Positions 6,718 to 16,085 are shown, counted from the stretch's first letter. The stretch: 30,699 nt of DNA from Aphodosoma sp045600865 (GCA_045600865.1 JAZRYS010000015.1:1-30699); one strand, 5' to 3'. Notes: a model not told the origin generated them from the sequence alone. Made by a program: numbers and translations.

Positions 6718-8256
6718 TCAATCCGCCCATCCTGCCCTGTCAAGGTTTCGGTATGTTATTGCCTCAAGCACATGCTTAGAAGCTATTTGCTCAACGCCTT
6801 CCAAATCAGCGATGGTTCTTGACAGTTTTAAAATCCTGTCGTATGCCCTTGCCGAGAGCCCATATTTATCCATAGCCTTGTTAAGCACAGCATTACCCTT
6901 ATCGTCAAGCACACAGTATTTACGTATCAGACGAGGGGTCATCTGGGCATTGCAATAAACGCCCTCCACTCCTTCAAAACGTTTTGTCTGTATTGTCCTT
7001 GCCGCCACAACCCTTGCCCTAATGACAGCAGAGCTTTCTCCATCTTTCTGCTCAGACAGTTTTACAAAAGGCACAGGCACTATTTCAACTTGCAAGTCTA
7101 TACGATCCAACAATGGCCCTGAAATTTTACCCAAATATCGTTGAATCTCACCAGGAGTGCATCGACATTCATGTGTAGGGTCATTATGGTAGCCACACGG
7201 GCAAGGATTCATAGATGCTACAAGCATAAATGATGCAGGATATTCCACTGTCATTCTTGTCCTCGCAACAACAATCTTCCTATCCTCCAACGGCTGACGC
7301 ATAACCTCCAGCACACTACGCTGGAACTCAGGCAACTCGTCCAAAAACAGTACTCCATTATGCGCCAAAGATATCTCACCTGGCTGCGGAATAGTGCCAC
7401 CTCCGACAAGTGCAGTCATGGAAATTGTATGGTGGGGATTTCTGAATGGACGACGGGTTATCAACCCTACTCCACTCTCCATTTTCCCTGCAACAGAATG
7501 TATTTTGGTTGTTTCCAACGACTCTTCCAATGTCAATGGTGGCAGTATAGTGGCAAACCGCTTACTCATCATACTTTTTCCTGCTCCAGGAGGACCAACC
7601 ATCAGTATGTTATGACCTCCTGCAGCAGCAACTTCCAATGCACGTTTCACAGACTCTTGTCCTCTGACTTCGCTGAAATCAACACCGAAATTCTCATATT
7701 GTTCTCCGAATTCTCTGGCGACATCTATCCTTAACGGTTCTAAGATCTTAGTGCCGGCAAGAAATTCAAACACATCAGTAATATTCTCGGCAGCAATGAC
7801 ATCAAGTCCATCAACAACAGCAGCCTCACGTCCGTTGCCAACAGGCAGAATAACGCCACGATATCCTTTCTCCTTAGCTAATATTGCTATAGGCAATGCG
7901 CCATGAATAGGATTGAGAGAACCGTCGAGTGACAATTCGCCCATTATCATGTAGTCTTTCAGTTTATCCGGACACAATGCATTATCAGCAGCCACCATTC
8001 CTATGGCTATTGGCAGGTCATAGACAGCCCCCTCTTTCTTAACGTCAGCTGGTGCCATGTTTATCACCTGCGGATGTGTAGGAACAGGTAGTTTACTGTA
8101 TTTCAAGGCAGAGAAAATCCTTTCCCTACTCTCAGTAACTGCCTTATCTGGCAATCCAACCAGTGCACCACCAGTACCTATTGTCTCGTTCACCTCAATA
8201 GTCACCTCCAAAGCCTTGATGCCTATCAATGCTGCCGCATAAACTTTAACTAACAT
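6718..8256 (-). CDS. comM: ComM/YifB family Mg-chelatase-like AAA+ ATPase
   Basis: 512 residues, full length for the family. The N-terminal Lon-like domain (about 1-170) contains GTGGALVGLPDKAVTESRER and IMGELSLDGS. The Mg_chelatase AAA+ core follows with Walker A GPPGAGKS at 221-228, Walker B VLFLDELPEF near 305 and the GPLLDRIDL motif. The C-terminal Mg_chelatase_C domain ends in YRNLDRAGWAD. In naturally competent bacteria ComM is a hexameric helicase that extends heteroduplex during transformation recombination; its role in Bacteroidetes is not established. The start lies 18 bases after the second DUF4143 ATPase, so the two are probably co-transcribed. A diverged copy of its last 70 codons sits at 4417-4640. 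Confidence 0.93.
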   Translation of the reverse strand: MLVKVYAAALIGIKALEVTIEVNETIGTGGALVGLPDKAVTESRERIFSALKYSKLPVPTHPQVINMAPADVKKEGAVYDLPIAIGMVAADNALCPDKLKDYMIMGELSLDGSLNPIHGALPIAILAKEKGYRGVILPVGNGREAAVVDGLDVIAAENITDVFEFLAGTKILEPLRIDVAREFGEQYENFGVDFSEVRGQESVKRALEVAAAGGHNILMVGPPGAGKSMMSKRFATILPPLTLEESLETTKIHSVAGKMESGVGLITRRPFRNPHHTISMTALVGGGTIPQPGEISLAHNGVLFLDELPEFQRSVLEVMRQPLEDRKIVVARTRMTVEYPASFMLVASMNPCPCGYHNDPTHECRCTPGEIQRYLGKISGPLLDRIDLQVEIVPVPFVKLSEQKDGESSAVIRARVVAARTIQTKRFEGVEGVYCNAQMTPRLIRKYCVLDDKGNAVLNKAMDKYGLSARAYDRILKLSRTIADLEGVEQIASKHVLEAITYRNLDRAGWAD

Positions 8257-8274
8257 ATCTTATACTATTGATTA

Positions 8275-9549
8275 TCAATTTTTCATACTTCCTATTGGCA
8301 CTACCCATACACCATCCTGCCGTCTGTAGCCATACTCTCCTGCCGTAAGCACCATCATAAATGACGGTTCTCCTACTTTTGACGTATCAATCCTGTTTTT
8401 CAGTTTCAGCAGATGCAATGCAGCAGTCTCGATTTCCTTATTACCCATCTTAACCTCGACAGGTGCCCAGCGTCCATCATGCAGTCTTATCACCATATCT
8501 GCCTCCAACTCATCAAAGTCATGATAATGATATACTTCTCCGCCAATACTCTGCACATATGCCCTCATATCCCTGACACACATGTCTTCGAATAGATACC
8601 CAAACAAATTGAAATCATCGAACATACTCTTTGGGGTCAGCCCCAACAAGGCAACAGCTATACTTGGGTCAACAAAATGTCTCTTGTCAGCACTTCTTAT
8701 TGCAGTCTTGCTTCTCAACGAAGGTCTCCATGCCTTCAAGTCCTCAACGATAAAAAGCCGTCTTAACGCATTGAGGTAATTAGACAACGTTTTGTCAGTC
8801 ACAGACATATCATTGGCTCTGACATCTTGCATTATTGTGCTTGCAGGTGTCAATGTGGAGACGTTTCTGGCATAGCTTCTAAGCACAGCCCTGACCTTGC
8901 CTGGGTCTCTATCCACGTCATCCAACCTCTGTATGTCAAGTTCTATCAACTCCTCAAGATAATTGTATGCCACTTGCAAAGCCTTTTTGTCCGACAAAAT
9001 AAGCGAACCTGGCCAACCACCCCTGCATAATGCGAACGCCATTTCCTGCAGTGTCAATTTGTTTTCAATCAACACTTCTTCCTGCGTTTTATCAAACAAA
9101 GCAGACAGTGACACCTGACCGTTTGATTCTCTTGACTCCCACAACGACATTGGATACATTCTCAGTCTCGCTATACGACCGACACCCGAATGCTCGATAA
9201 CTGCGCTCACTGCTCCAGACAAAGGTGTTGCAGAGCCTGTCAGTATAAACTGATTCATCGCTTGTCTCTGGTCAACAGCAAATCTCACAGCATCCCATAA
9301 TATCGGCATTGTCTGCCACTCGTCAAGCAATCTTGGCGTTTTTCCCTGTAGCAACAACGATGGTTTCGAGTCAACCATCTTCCTGTAGAGTTCCCTCTTG
9401 TCAGGGTCTTGCAGGTAAGCTATGCTTTTTGCCGCATGTGCACCAGTAGATGTCTTTCCACACCACTTGGGTCCTTCTATCAGTACCGCACCACTACTCT
9501 GCAATCTTTCTTCTAATACACAATCACTAATTCTACTCAAATATTCCAT
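8275..9549 (-). CDS. Orphan AAA ATPase, DUF4143 family (copy 2)
   Basis: 424 residues. Walker A GPKWCGKTST is at about residues 26-35, Walker B is RLLDEWQ, and QFILTGSATP gives the sensor motif. A helical middle (LDIQRLDDVDRDPGKVRAVL) leads into the DUF4143 domain, which has the conserved HFVDPSIAVALLG and a PD-(D/E)XK-like end (ELEADMVIRLHDGRWAPVEVKMG). The ATG at 9549 follows its promoter (9574-9605) with a short leader of about 20 bases. Function unknown; in this family the ATPase is often an orphan gene, as here. The downstream comM gene is only 18 bases away. Six 23-base tandem repeats lie upstream of its promoter. Confidence 0.88.
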   Translation of the reverse strand: MEYLSRISDCVLEERLQSSGAVLIEGPKWCGKTSTGAHAAKSIAYLQDPDKRELYRKMVDSKPSLLLQGKTPRLLDEWQTMPILWDAVRFAVDQRQAMNQFILTGSATPLSGAVSAVIEHSGVGRIARLRMYPMSLWESRESNGQVSLSALFDKTQEEVLIENKLTLQEMAFALCRGGWPGSLILSDKKALQVAYNYLEELIELDIQRLDDVDRDPGKVRAVLRSYARNVSTLTPASTIMQDVRANDMSVTDKTLSNYLNALRRLFIVEDLKAWRPSLRSKTAIRSADKRHFVDPSIAVALLGLTPKSMFDDFNLFGYLFEDMCVRDMRAYVQSIGGEVYHYHDFDELEADMVIRLHDGRWAPVEVKMGNKEIETAALHLLKLKNRIDTSKVGEPSFMMVLTAGEYGYRRQDGVWVVPIGSMKN

Positions 9550-9573
9550 AAAAAAGCACTATTTTTTCGATTG

Positions 9574-9605
9574 CAAAGTTACAACTTTTTTCTTTTACGC
9601 CCAAA
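9574..9605 (-). promoter_or_regulatory. Promoter of ATPase copy 2
   Basis: On the minus strand a TTTG -33 box (9605-9602), a 20-base spacer and the -7 box TAACTTTG (9581-9574) match the Bacteroidetes consensus. The leader to the ATG at 9549 is short. The tandem repeats at 9656-9793 begin 50 bases upstream. Confidence 0.65.
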
Positions 9606-9655
9606 TAAATTACAGACTTTTTATCACACTAATTTACAGAATATTATACTCACTA

Positions 9656-9793
9656 CTCTGGACTTTTAGACAGTTTAACTCCGAACTTTTGGACAGTTTC
9701 ACTCCGAACTTTTAGGCAATTCCACTCCGAACTTTTAGACAGTTTCACTCCGAACTTTTAGACAATTCCACTCCGAACTTTTAGACAATTCAT
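9656..9793. repeat. Six tandem 23-base repeats upstream of ATPase copy 2
   Basis: Six head-to-tail units of exactly 23 bases begin at 9656, 9679, 9702, 9725, 9748 and 9771. The shared core is CTCCGAACTTTTAGACA, followed by ATTCCA or GTTTCA. The first unit is the most diverged. There are no spacers, so it is not a CRISPR array. The unit length is not a multiple of three and stops occur within it, so it is not coding. The remaining bases of 9606-9853 show nothing else. Confidence 0.9.
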
Positions 9794-9853
9794 CATATCA
9801 GGAGAACCTCCGAAAAATGAAAAAATAAATGGCAGGCGAAAATTTGTTATCTT

Positions 9854-10246
9854 TCAATATGTTCGCCAAGGTGCACAAAAGGCATTCTTCTCATGCGTAA
9901 TTGTGAACGTACCATCTATATTCTGTTGACAGATAACAGCATCAAACCTCACTCCACCATTAGGCAGATGTGCTCTGGCATATGCAAATCCTGCAGTTGT
10001 GACGTTGCTGATTTTTTGCCGGTTTATTGACCATGAACCATCGAACATAGAATTTGCTGAACGTGTTTTAACTTCAACTATCACGAAAACATCCTTGTCT
10101 TTCGCAACAATGTCGAGCTCTTTGTGATGAAATCTGTAGTTTCGTTCTTCAATTGAGTAGCCTAAATCCGACAAATAGTTACATGCCAGTGACTCTCCGA
10201 ACTTACCCAACGCACTTTTTTGTGCATTTGCTTGTTTTGCTTCCAT
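9854..10246 (-). CDS. yraN: YraN / UPF0102 family nuclease-like protein
   Basis: 130 residues, typical size. The family signature is complete: GKFGESLACNYLSDLGY near the N-terminus, then RNYRFHHKELDIVAKD and VFVIVEVKTRS, which form a PD-(D/E)XK-type endonuclease core (Glu-Asp, then Glu-x-Lys), and a C-terminal VRFDAVI motif. The family is thought to act on branched or recombining DNA, but its role is not settled. It has its own promoter at 10389-10419 with an unusually long leader of about 135 bases. Confidence 0.9.
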   Translation of the reverse strand: MEAKQANAQKSALGKFGESLACNYLSDLGYSIEERNYRFHHKELDIVAKDKDVFVIVEVKTRSANSMFDGSWSINRQKISNVTTAGFAYARAHLPNGGVRFDAVICQQNIDGTFTITHEKNAFCAPWRTY

Positions 10247-10388
10247 AAAATAAATAGGTTGTTTGTTACGCAGAACTAATCTTAATTACAATCTAAAACA
10301 TCAATGTCTCAGGTGGTTAAAAGGCTATTTCATGCGGTGGTTAGTATAATATATAATAAAATGTATAGGTCGATTTCAATTCCGCAGC

Positions 10389-10419
10389 AAAGGTACAATT
10401 ATTTTCTCAGTCTGCAAAA
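10389..10419 (-). promoter_or_regulatory. Consensus promoter for yraN
   Basis: On the minus strand TTTG (10419-10416), exactly 19 bases, then TACCTTTG (10396-10389). This is a full match to the Bacteroidetes primary promoter. Predicted transcription starts near 10383, leaving a leader of about 135 bases before the yraN ATG in which I see no clear structure. Confidence 0.75.
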
Positions 10420-10483
10420 TGTTTTTACAAATAATTTTCCCATTTCGCAGTATTTACATTACAGCACAATGATTATCAGTGCA

Positions 10484-12700
10484 TTATTCCAACTTGTTCA
10501 ATCTTGCAAATTTCAATATCAACGTCTTCTCTCCCACCTCGTCAAACGACACTCTTGCCCTATCTCCTCCGTTCTGCACTTCGATTACCGTTCCATCGCC
10601 AAACTTACTGTGTCTCACACGCATTCCTTCTTCAACATTCGTCAACACTTCATCGCTCACCACTTTTTCAGAACGAGTCTCTTTTTTAGAAACAAATTTC
10701 ACTTCTGGTTCTAACATAAAAACATGTCTCCTCCTTCCTGGCCTTTCCAGATATTCTTCATCTATATCCTCGATGAACCTGCTTGGCTTCGGATAAGTAT
10801 GCTGTCCATTCAGGAACCTGCTTTGGGCATAACTAATTGTGCAGACCTCTTTTGCTCTTGTGACAGCAACATACATCAATCTTCTTTCTTCCTCAATCTC
10901 TTTTGGCATCATCGCCATCGCACTTGGCATCAACTGTTCCTCCAGTCCTACTATATATACGTATGCAAATTCCAGTCCCTTGGCAGAGTGCATTGTCATC
11001 AAGGTAATCGTATCTGCATTCTCATTTGATTGATTATCCTGGTCTGTTATCAACGCCACTTCGTTGAGAAAATCAACAAGGCCTATTTCTGTTTCTCCAT
11101 CATTCACACGTTTGTCGCAAAACTCATGCACAGAACTGACAAACTCCTGAAGATTCTCCTTTCTGGATATTCCTTCAACCGAAATATCCTGAGCCGCATC
11201 TTTCATCAACCCACTGTCCATCATCACACTGTCAACAATAGAATAAGCGTCTTTTTCCTCTTCCACCATTTTTGAAAGATTTCCAATCATCTCACCAAAG
11301 TCAGACACTTTCTTTTCAGCTCCTTTATTCAGTCCAACACCATATTCATTTGGCAATCTCAGAATTTCCAGCATATCAATCTGCGGGTTGGCATTCTTTG
11401 CATCAATGAGTTTCTGCTGTGTCGTTGCACCGATACCTCTTGCTGGCACATTGATTATTCTCTTGAACGCTTCGCCATCTTCGTGATTGACAATCAAGCG
11501 AAGATAGGCTATCACGTCCTTTATCTCCTTACGCTGATAGAAAGAGAGTCCTCCATATATCTTATATGGTATTCTCATTCTCCTGCAGCAATCTTCCAGC
11601 ACCCTACTCTGTGCATTGGTCCTGTATAGTACTGCAATATCCTTATAGTCGGCATATCTGCCATTGACATTCTTTTCTATATCCTCGCATACAAACTTTG
11701 CCTCACCAAAATCATCGACATTCTCTTTCACACGTATCTTCTTGCCAACATCAAGTTTGCTATAGACATTTTTCCTGATCTGCCTGCTGTTTTTTGCTAT
11801 CAGCGAATTGGCTGCATTGACGATTGTCTGTGTGGAACGGTAGTTTTGTTCAAGTTTGAACATCTTGCAATCGGCAAACTGTGTCCTGAACGACAAGATA
11901 TTCTCAATTTCCGCACCTCTGAACGAATATATACTCTGAGCATCATCACCAACGACACATACATTACCATACTTACGAGCCAGCATCATCACAATCTGGT
12001 GCTGAACTTTATTTGTATCCTGATACTCATCCACCAATATATACTGGAATCTGTCTTGATAAAACTCAAGTACCTCAGGATTTCTGCTTAATAACTCAGC
12101 CGTCTTCATCAGCAAGTCATCAAAATCCATGGCATTGCTCTGAGTCAATTTATTCTGATACTTTTCATATATCATTGCCATGGCAGGCATATTACGATTG
12201 TTATCCTGAAGTTTAACCTCCTTGTTGGCATTATATTCTCTCGGACCAAACATATTGTTTTTGGCAGCAGAAATTCTGTTCTGTACAGAACCCGGCTTAT
12301 ACGCCTTCTCGTCCAAAGCCAATTCCTTGATAATACTCTTTACGAGACTTTTAGAATCCTGAGTGTCATAGATAGTGAATTGCGGAGTGAAGCCGATTTT
12401 CTCAGCCTCAATCCGCAATATTCTTGAAAATATGGAATGGAATGTGCCCATCCATATCGGACGGCTCTGTCTATATCCAACTACATCTGATATTCTGCTC
12501 TTCATCTCTCTGGCCGCCTTGTTTGTAAAAGTCAATGCCAGAATGTTGTCGGCAGGTATTCCCTGTTCTATCAAATAAGCAATCTTATAAGTCAGGACTC
12601 TCGTCTTGCCAGACCCTGCCCCCGCCACAATGACAGAAGCACCATCGGTATTCTCTACAGCCGCCAACTGCGACGGATTGAGCAACTCAGAATAGTTCAT
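10484..12700 (-). CDS. UvrD/PcrA-type ATP-dependent DNA helicase
   Basis: 738 residues, a full superfamily 1A 3'-5' helicase. The Q motif LNPSQLAAV is followed by Walker A AGAGSGKTR (about 26-34), TFTNKAAREMK (motif Ia), FDDLL, the Walker B LVDEYQDTN, VVGDDAQSIYSFRGA (motif III), LEQNYRST (motif IV), TMHSAKGLEF (motif V) and VAVTRAKE (motif VI). The C-terminus VRHSKFGDGTVIEV is the PcrA/UvrD tail that docks to RNA polymerase in other bacteria. It unwinds DNA in repair and clears replication obstacles. Its ATG shares one base with the asnS stop (TGATG), so translation is coupled to asnS. Confidence 0.95.
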   Translation of the reverse strand: MNYSELLNPSQLAAVENTDGASVIVAGAGSGKTRVLTYKIAYLIEQGIPADNILALTFTNKAAREMKSRISDVVGYRQSRPIWMGTFHSIFSRILRIEAEKIGFTPQFTIYDTQDSKSLVKSIIKELALDEKAYKPGSVQNRISAAKNNMFGPREYNANKEVKLQDNNRNMPAMAMIYEKYQNKLTQSNAMDFDDLLMKTAELLSRNPEVLEFYQDRFQYILVDEYQDTNKVQHQIVMMLARKYGNVCVVGDDAQSIYSFRGAEIENILSFRTQFADCKMFKLEQNYRSTQTIVNAANSLIAKNSRQIRKNVYSKLDVGKKIRVKENVDDFGEAKFVCEDIEKNVNGRYADYKDIAVLYRTNAQSRVLEDCCRRMRIPYKIYGGLSFYQRKEIKDVIAYLRLIVNHEDGEAFKRIINVPARGIGATTQQKLIDAKNANPQIDMLEILRLPNEYGVGLNKGAEKKVSDFGEMIGNLSKMVEEEKDAYSIVDSVMMDSGLMKDAAQDISVEGISRKENLQEFVSSVHEFCDKRVNDGETEIGLVDFLNEVALITDQDNQSNENADTITLMTMHSAKGLEFAYVYIVGLEEQLMPSAMAMMPKEIEEERRLMYVAVTRAKEVCTISYAQSRFLNGQHTYPKPSRFIEDIDEEYLERPGRRRHVFMLEPEVKFVSKKETRSEKVVSDEVLTNVEEGMRVRHSKFGDGTVIEVQNGGDRARVSFDEVGEKTLILKFARLNKLE

Positions 12701-14106
12701 CAGAACTCGCAGTTATTTGGAGTTCTTGGGAATGGTATCACGTCACGAATATTCTGCATACCAGTGACAAATAGCATCAGACGTTCGAAACCAAGTCCGA
12801 AACCGCTGTGAGGAACAGTACCAAAGCGACGTGTATCAAGATACCACCAGATATCCTTGTCAGGCACACCCATTTCCTTTGCCCTGCAAGTCAGTTTTTC
12901 AAGGTCTTCTTCACGCTGTGAACCACCGATAATCTCGCCAATCTTTGGGAAAAGCACGTCCATAGCACGTACAGTCTTGCCGTCATCATTCTGTTTCATG
13001 TAGAATGACTTGATTTCTTTTGGATAATCTGTCAAAATAACAGGTTTTTTGAAATGCTCCTCAACAAGGTATCTCTCATGTTCTGATTGCAGGTCTGTAC
13101 CCCAGTCAACAGGGAACTCAAACTTATGTCCATCAGCAACAGCTTTCTTCAGTATCTCGACACCTTCAGTATAAGTCAATCGTTTGAAATCATTGTTGAT
13201 GACAAAGTTCAGACGTTCAATAAGTCCTTTGTCAAACATGTCATTGAGGAACTGAATATCCTCCTTGCAATGTTCGAGAGCCCATCTCACGCAATGCTGG
13301 ATGAAGTCCTGAGCAAGTGTCATGTTCTCCTCAATCTCATAGAAAGCAATCTCAGGTTCAATCATCCAGAACTCAGCCAAATGGCGTGGTGTGTTTGAAT
13401 TTTCAGCTCTGAATGTAGGGCCAAAAGTATAAATCTTGCCAAGAGAAGTTGCAGCCAGCTCACCTTCCAACTGGCCGGAAACAGTCAGAGAGACAGACTT
13501 GCCAAAGAAGTCATCAGAATAATCTATCTTGCCATCCTCGTTTTTCTTCAAATTGTAAAGGTTCTTGGTTGTGACTTGGAACATCTGACCAGCGCCCTCA
13601 CAGTCTGAACCTGTAATCAGTGGTGTGTGGAAATAGAAATAGCCTCTTTCATGGAAATAAGTATGGATTGCCATGGCCATGTTATGGCGTATTCTGAAAA
13701 CCGCACCGAAAGTATTAGTTCTTGGACGAAGATGCGCTATCTCACGCAAATATTCCATAGTGTGGCCTTTCTTCTGCAAAGGATATTTCTCAGGATCAGC
13801 AGTACCATAAATATGTATCTCATCAGCCTGTATTTCCACACTCTGACCTTTTCCCATTGACTCTACCAAGACTCCATTGACAGAAAGGCTTGCACCAGTT
13901 GTGATAGGTTTCAACTCTTCCTCGTTGAATTTTGCCATATCAACCACGATCTGCACATTATTTATAGTGCTTCCATCGTTCATAGCGATGAAACTTACGT
14001 TTTTGTTGCCACGACGAGTCCTTACCCATCCTTTGACATTCACTTTTGCTCCGTAATCTGTTCTTTTCAACAGGTTAACAATCTCTGTTCTCTCAATCTT
14101 TTCCAT
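12700..14106 (-). CDS. asnS: Asparaginyl-tRNA synthetase
   Basis: 468 residues, the expected length. It charges tRNA-Asn with asparagine. The N-terminal OB-fold anticodon-binding domain (VKGWVRTRRGNKNVSFIAMN) is followed by the class II catalytic core: motif 2 FGPTFRAENSNTPRHLAEFW and motif 3 GFGLGFERLMLF, and the C-terminus RDVIPFPRTPNNCEF is typical of AsnRS rather than AspRS. The first gene of an asnS-helicase pair, with no strong promoter visible in the 128 bases upstream, which hold the terminator of gldJ. Confidence 0.97.
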   Translation of the reverse strand: MEKIERTEIVNLLKRTDYGAKVNVKGWVRTRRGNKNVSFIAMNDGSTINNVQIVVDMAKFNEEELKPITTGASLSVNGVLVESMGKGQSVEIQADEIHIYGTADPEKYPLQKKGHTMEYLREIAHLRPRTNTFGAVFRIRHNMAMAIHTYFHERGYFYFHTPLITGSDCEGAGQMFQVTTKNLYNLKKNEDGKIDYSDDFFGKSVSLTVSGQLEGELAATSLGKIYTFGPTFRAENSNTPRHLAEFWMIEPEIAFYEIEENMTLAQDFIQHCVRWALEHCKEDIQFLNDMFDKGLIERLNFVINNDFKRLTYTEGVEILKKAVADGHKFEFPVDWGTDLQSEHERYLVEEHFKKPVILTDYPKEIKSFYMKQNDDGKTVRAMDVLFPKIGEIIGGSQREEDLEKLTCRAKEMGVPDKDIWWYLDTRRFGTVPHSGFGLGFERLMLFVTGMQNIRDVIPFPRTPNNCEF

Positions 14107-14192
14107 TTTTTATCATTCTACTGACAACAGATACCACGTCAACGGCAATAGTACCCATCATCACTTTCATTTATCATTTACAAATTAAAAAA

Positions 14193-14220
14193 GCGGGCTT
14201 TTTAGCACCCGCCCTTTTTT
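14193..14220. terminator. Intrinsic terminator between gldJ and asnS
   Basis: GCGGG (14193-14197) pairs with CCCGC (14208-14212) and is flanked by A-runs on the left and T-runs on the right, so a U-tract follows the stem in either direction. It lies just after the gldJ stop codon and should end that leftward transcript. Confidence 0.8.
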
Positions 14221-14234
14221 ACCTGGATTATTAT

Positions 14235-15866
14235 TTAATCATGATATAACTCACGATCATGTTCATTGCCGCCAACAGCACTCATCACGCAACGGAAACC
14301 AATATCGTTGGTCGATCTTTTCTGTTCAAGAGACCTTCTGTTGCCTGGATTAAGCCACATTGGACGATCCTTCCAACCTCCACCCTTATACACTCTCCTT
14401 GTATTGGTAATCATATTAGCCTTTTCCAATGGTGTTGCATCAATGTAAACCAATACAGAATCCTGAAGAGAAGAAGGCTTGTCACCATCCTTGAAATCTC
14501 TGAAATCGCCACCATTCTTCATTATGCCACGCTCGTTAATAAGAACCTTACGCATTGAATCACGGTCAACCTTAGAAAGATAAGAAAAATGTTTTGACAA
14601 CATATCCTCAGCGTATGCAGAATCAGACTCAAACTCATTACCACGATAAGAGTTAACCTCATCCTCATTAGCCGTAGCTGTACGATATACATCCTTAACC
14701 CACTCATTGACGTTTCCTGCCATATTGTACAAGCCATAGCTGTTAGGCAAGAAGAAATTCACAGGCACTGTCAGAGTGTTGTTAATCTGAATACCGATAG
14801 GGTCTCCTCTACCTCTCATGAAGTTTGCATAGAACTCGCCACGGGTCTTCTTGTCATCCAAAGAACGCAACTGGTCGCCCTTCCAAGGATAGGTATTCAA
14901 CTGCTGATAAATACCATCAACAGTCTCAACACCGTATGCAGCATACTCCCATTCCATTTCAGTTGGAAGACGGACAAAAGCGTCATACAATGCGCCATCC
15001 AAAGCCACTGTCCATTCATCAGGATCAACGACTTCATCTCCATTAGTATCGTATGCAATATTTGCCTCCCAATAGAAATCAAGTTCAGGAATCTCCACAT
15101 CTTCATATCCAAAATGATTTGCCTCTTCCTGACCGATTTCCTGAGCCAGTGCCAAGAGGTCTTCTATTTCGCCCTCGAATGCAGGACTATTGGTATAAGC
15201 AACGTATGCACGGGCATTCTTTGTTGTGAAAACATACATGAAAGCAGAATCAGGGTCATGCTGTCTAATCTGGACGTTGCACAATTCCAATGGTTTATAT
15301 GGAATGATACCTCTTGACATCAACTCTGCCTCGTTGATACGGTCTGTACGCCAATCGCAATAAGCAGTAGCCTGTTCCCATGACACACCAACTACAGGAT
15401 AGAAACTGTAAGCCACATGGGTATAATAATTCTCGACGTAAGGCTCGTTGTATGCCAGCTCGCTTCTCCAGACGGTTTCGTCAGGCAACACGCGGACTAC
15501 ACGCGCAGGATCATGCTTCCAAACGACCTTCATCCAATCCTCATATTCTCTCCAGTTCAAATTGGTCACTTCATACTCATCCATGTAGAAGCCATTTGCC
15601 GCAACCCTTTTCTTTGCATTGTTTTCAGGAGCAGAGAGCATTTCAGCATTCTGTCCTCTCACTGATGTAGCGGTAGGGATATACACCATACCATTTGGAC
15701 ATTTGCCATGATACTCGGTATTCACCTCAAAAAAGCCCTCTCCTGGCCTGTTATATTGCCAACCGGTCTTCTCCGACGAGGTGTACATCGACCTACGATT
15801 GCATGATGCAAAGAGCACAACAATCACGGCCGAAAGCATAACCATTACTTTTGTCATTGATCTCAT
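14235..15866 (-). CDS. gldJ: GldJ-type lipoprotein (FGE/SUMF1-like domain)
   Basis: 543 residues from ATG 15866; the frame opens further at GTG 15893, but the ATG gives a normal lipoprotein signal (hydrophobic VMLSAVIVVLFASC, lipid-anchored Cys). After TGWQYNRPGEGFFEV the formylglycine-enzyme-like domain shows FYMDEYEVTNLNWREYEDW, NEPYVENYYTHVAYSFYPVV, VSWEQATAYCDWRTDR, LPTEMEWEYAA, YGLYNMAGNVNEWVKDVYR and GGGWKDRPMWLNPGNRR, ending with IGFRCVM. The order of motifs fits GldJ, an outer-membrane-associated lipoprotein needed for gliding and type IX secretion in Flavobacterium; in non-gliding relatives a role in secretion is inferred. GldK is the main alternative, but no gldL-M-N genes follow. 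Confidence 0.8.
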   Translation of the reverse strand: MRSMTKVMVMLSAVIVVLFASCNRRSMYTSSEKTGWQYNRPGEGFFEVNTEYHGKCPNGMVYIPTATSVRGQNAEMLSAPENNAKKRVAANGFYMDEYEVTNLNWREYEDWMKVVWKHDPARVVRVLPDETVWRSELAYNEPYVENYYTHVAYSFYPVVGVSWEQATAYCDWRTDRINEAELMSRGIIPYKPLELCNVQIRQHDPDSAFMYVFTTKNARAYVAYTNSPAFEGEIEDLLALAQEIGQEEANHFGYEDVEIPELDFYWEANIAYDTNGDEVVDPDEWTVALDGALYDAFVRLPTEMEWEYAAYGVETVDGIYQQLNTYPWKGDQLRSLDDKKTRGEFYANFMRGRGDPIGIQINNTLTVPVNFFLPNSYGLYNMAGNVNEWVKDVYRTATANEDEVNSYRGNEFESDSAYAEDMLSKHFSYLSKVDRDSMRKVLINERGIMKNGGDFRDFKDGDKPSSLQDSVLVYIDATPLEKANMITNTRRVYKGGGWKDRPMWLNPGNRRSLEQKRSTNDIGFRCVMSAVGGNEHDRELYHD

Positions 15867-15953
15867 ATCGTTAATTATTACTATTTTACGCACAAAAACA
15901 CTCTAAAAAAGCATTCAAAAACGTAGACTTTACAACTTCACATTTCATCGCGG

Positions 15954-15961
15954 CAAAGTTA
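15954..15961 (-). promoter_or_regulatory. Possible -7 box for gldJ
   Basis: TAACTTTG on the minus strand, about 90 bases before the gldJ ATG. The matching -33 box is poor, so this is a weak call. Confidence 0.35.
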
Positions 15962-16054
15962 CACATAAATTTTCATATAGCACTAACTTTTTCTCTTTTT
16001 TTTTTCATACAACAAAAAAATCTCAAAACCATCAGTTTTTCCAAAAAAAATAAC

Positions 16055-16062
16055 TACCTTTG
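16055..16062 (+). promoter_or_regulatory. -7 promoter box for folP
   Basis: TACCTTTG, about 23 bases before the folP ATG, with only a T-run in the expected -33 position. It sits divergently from the gldJ promoter. Confidence 0.45.
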
Positions 16063-16085
16063 CACTCGCATTTATAAAACGACTT

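Noticed and set aside
9656..9793. The 23-base array as a CRISPR
   Set aside because: Units are head-to-tail with no unique spacers, and no cas gene is present.
10304..10714. Rightward 136-codon frame
   Set aside because: It runs antisense through the end of the helicase gene and its intergenic region, and has low-complexity composition (Phe, Ser, His).
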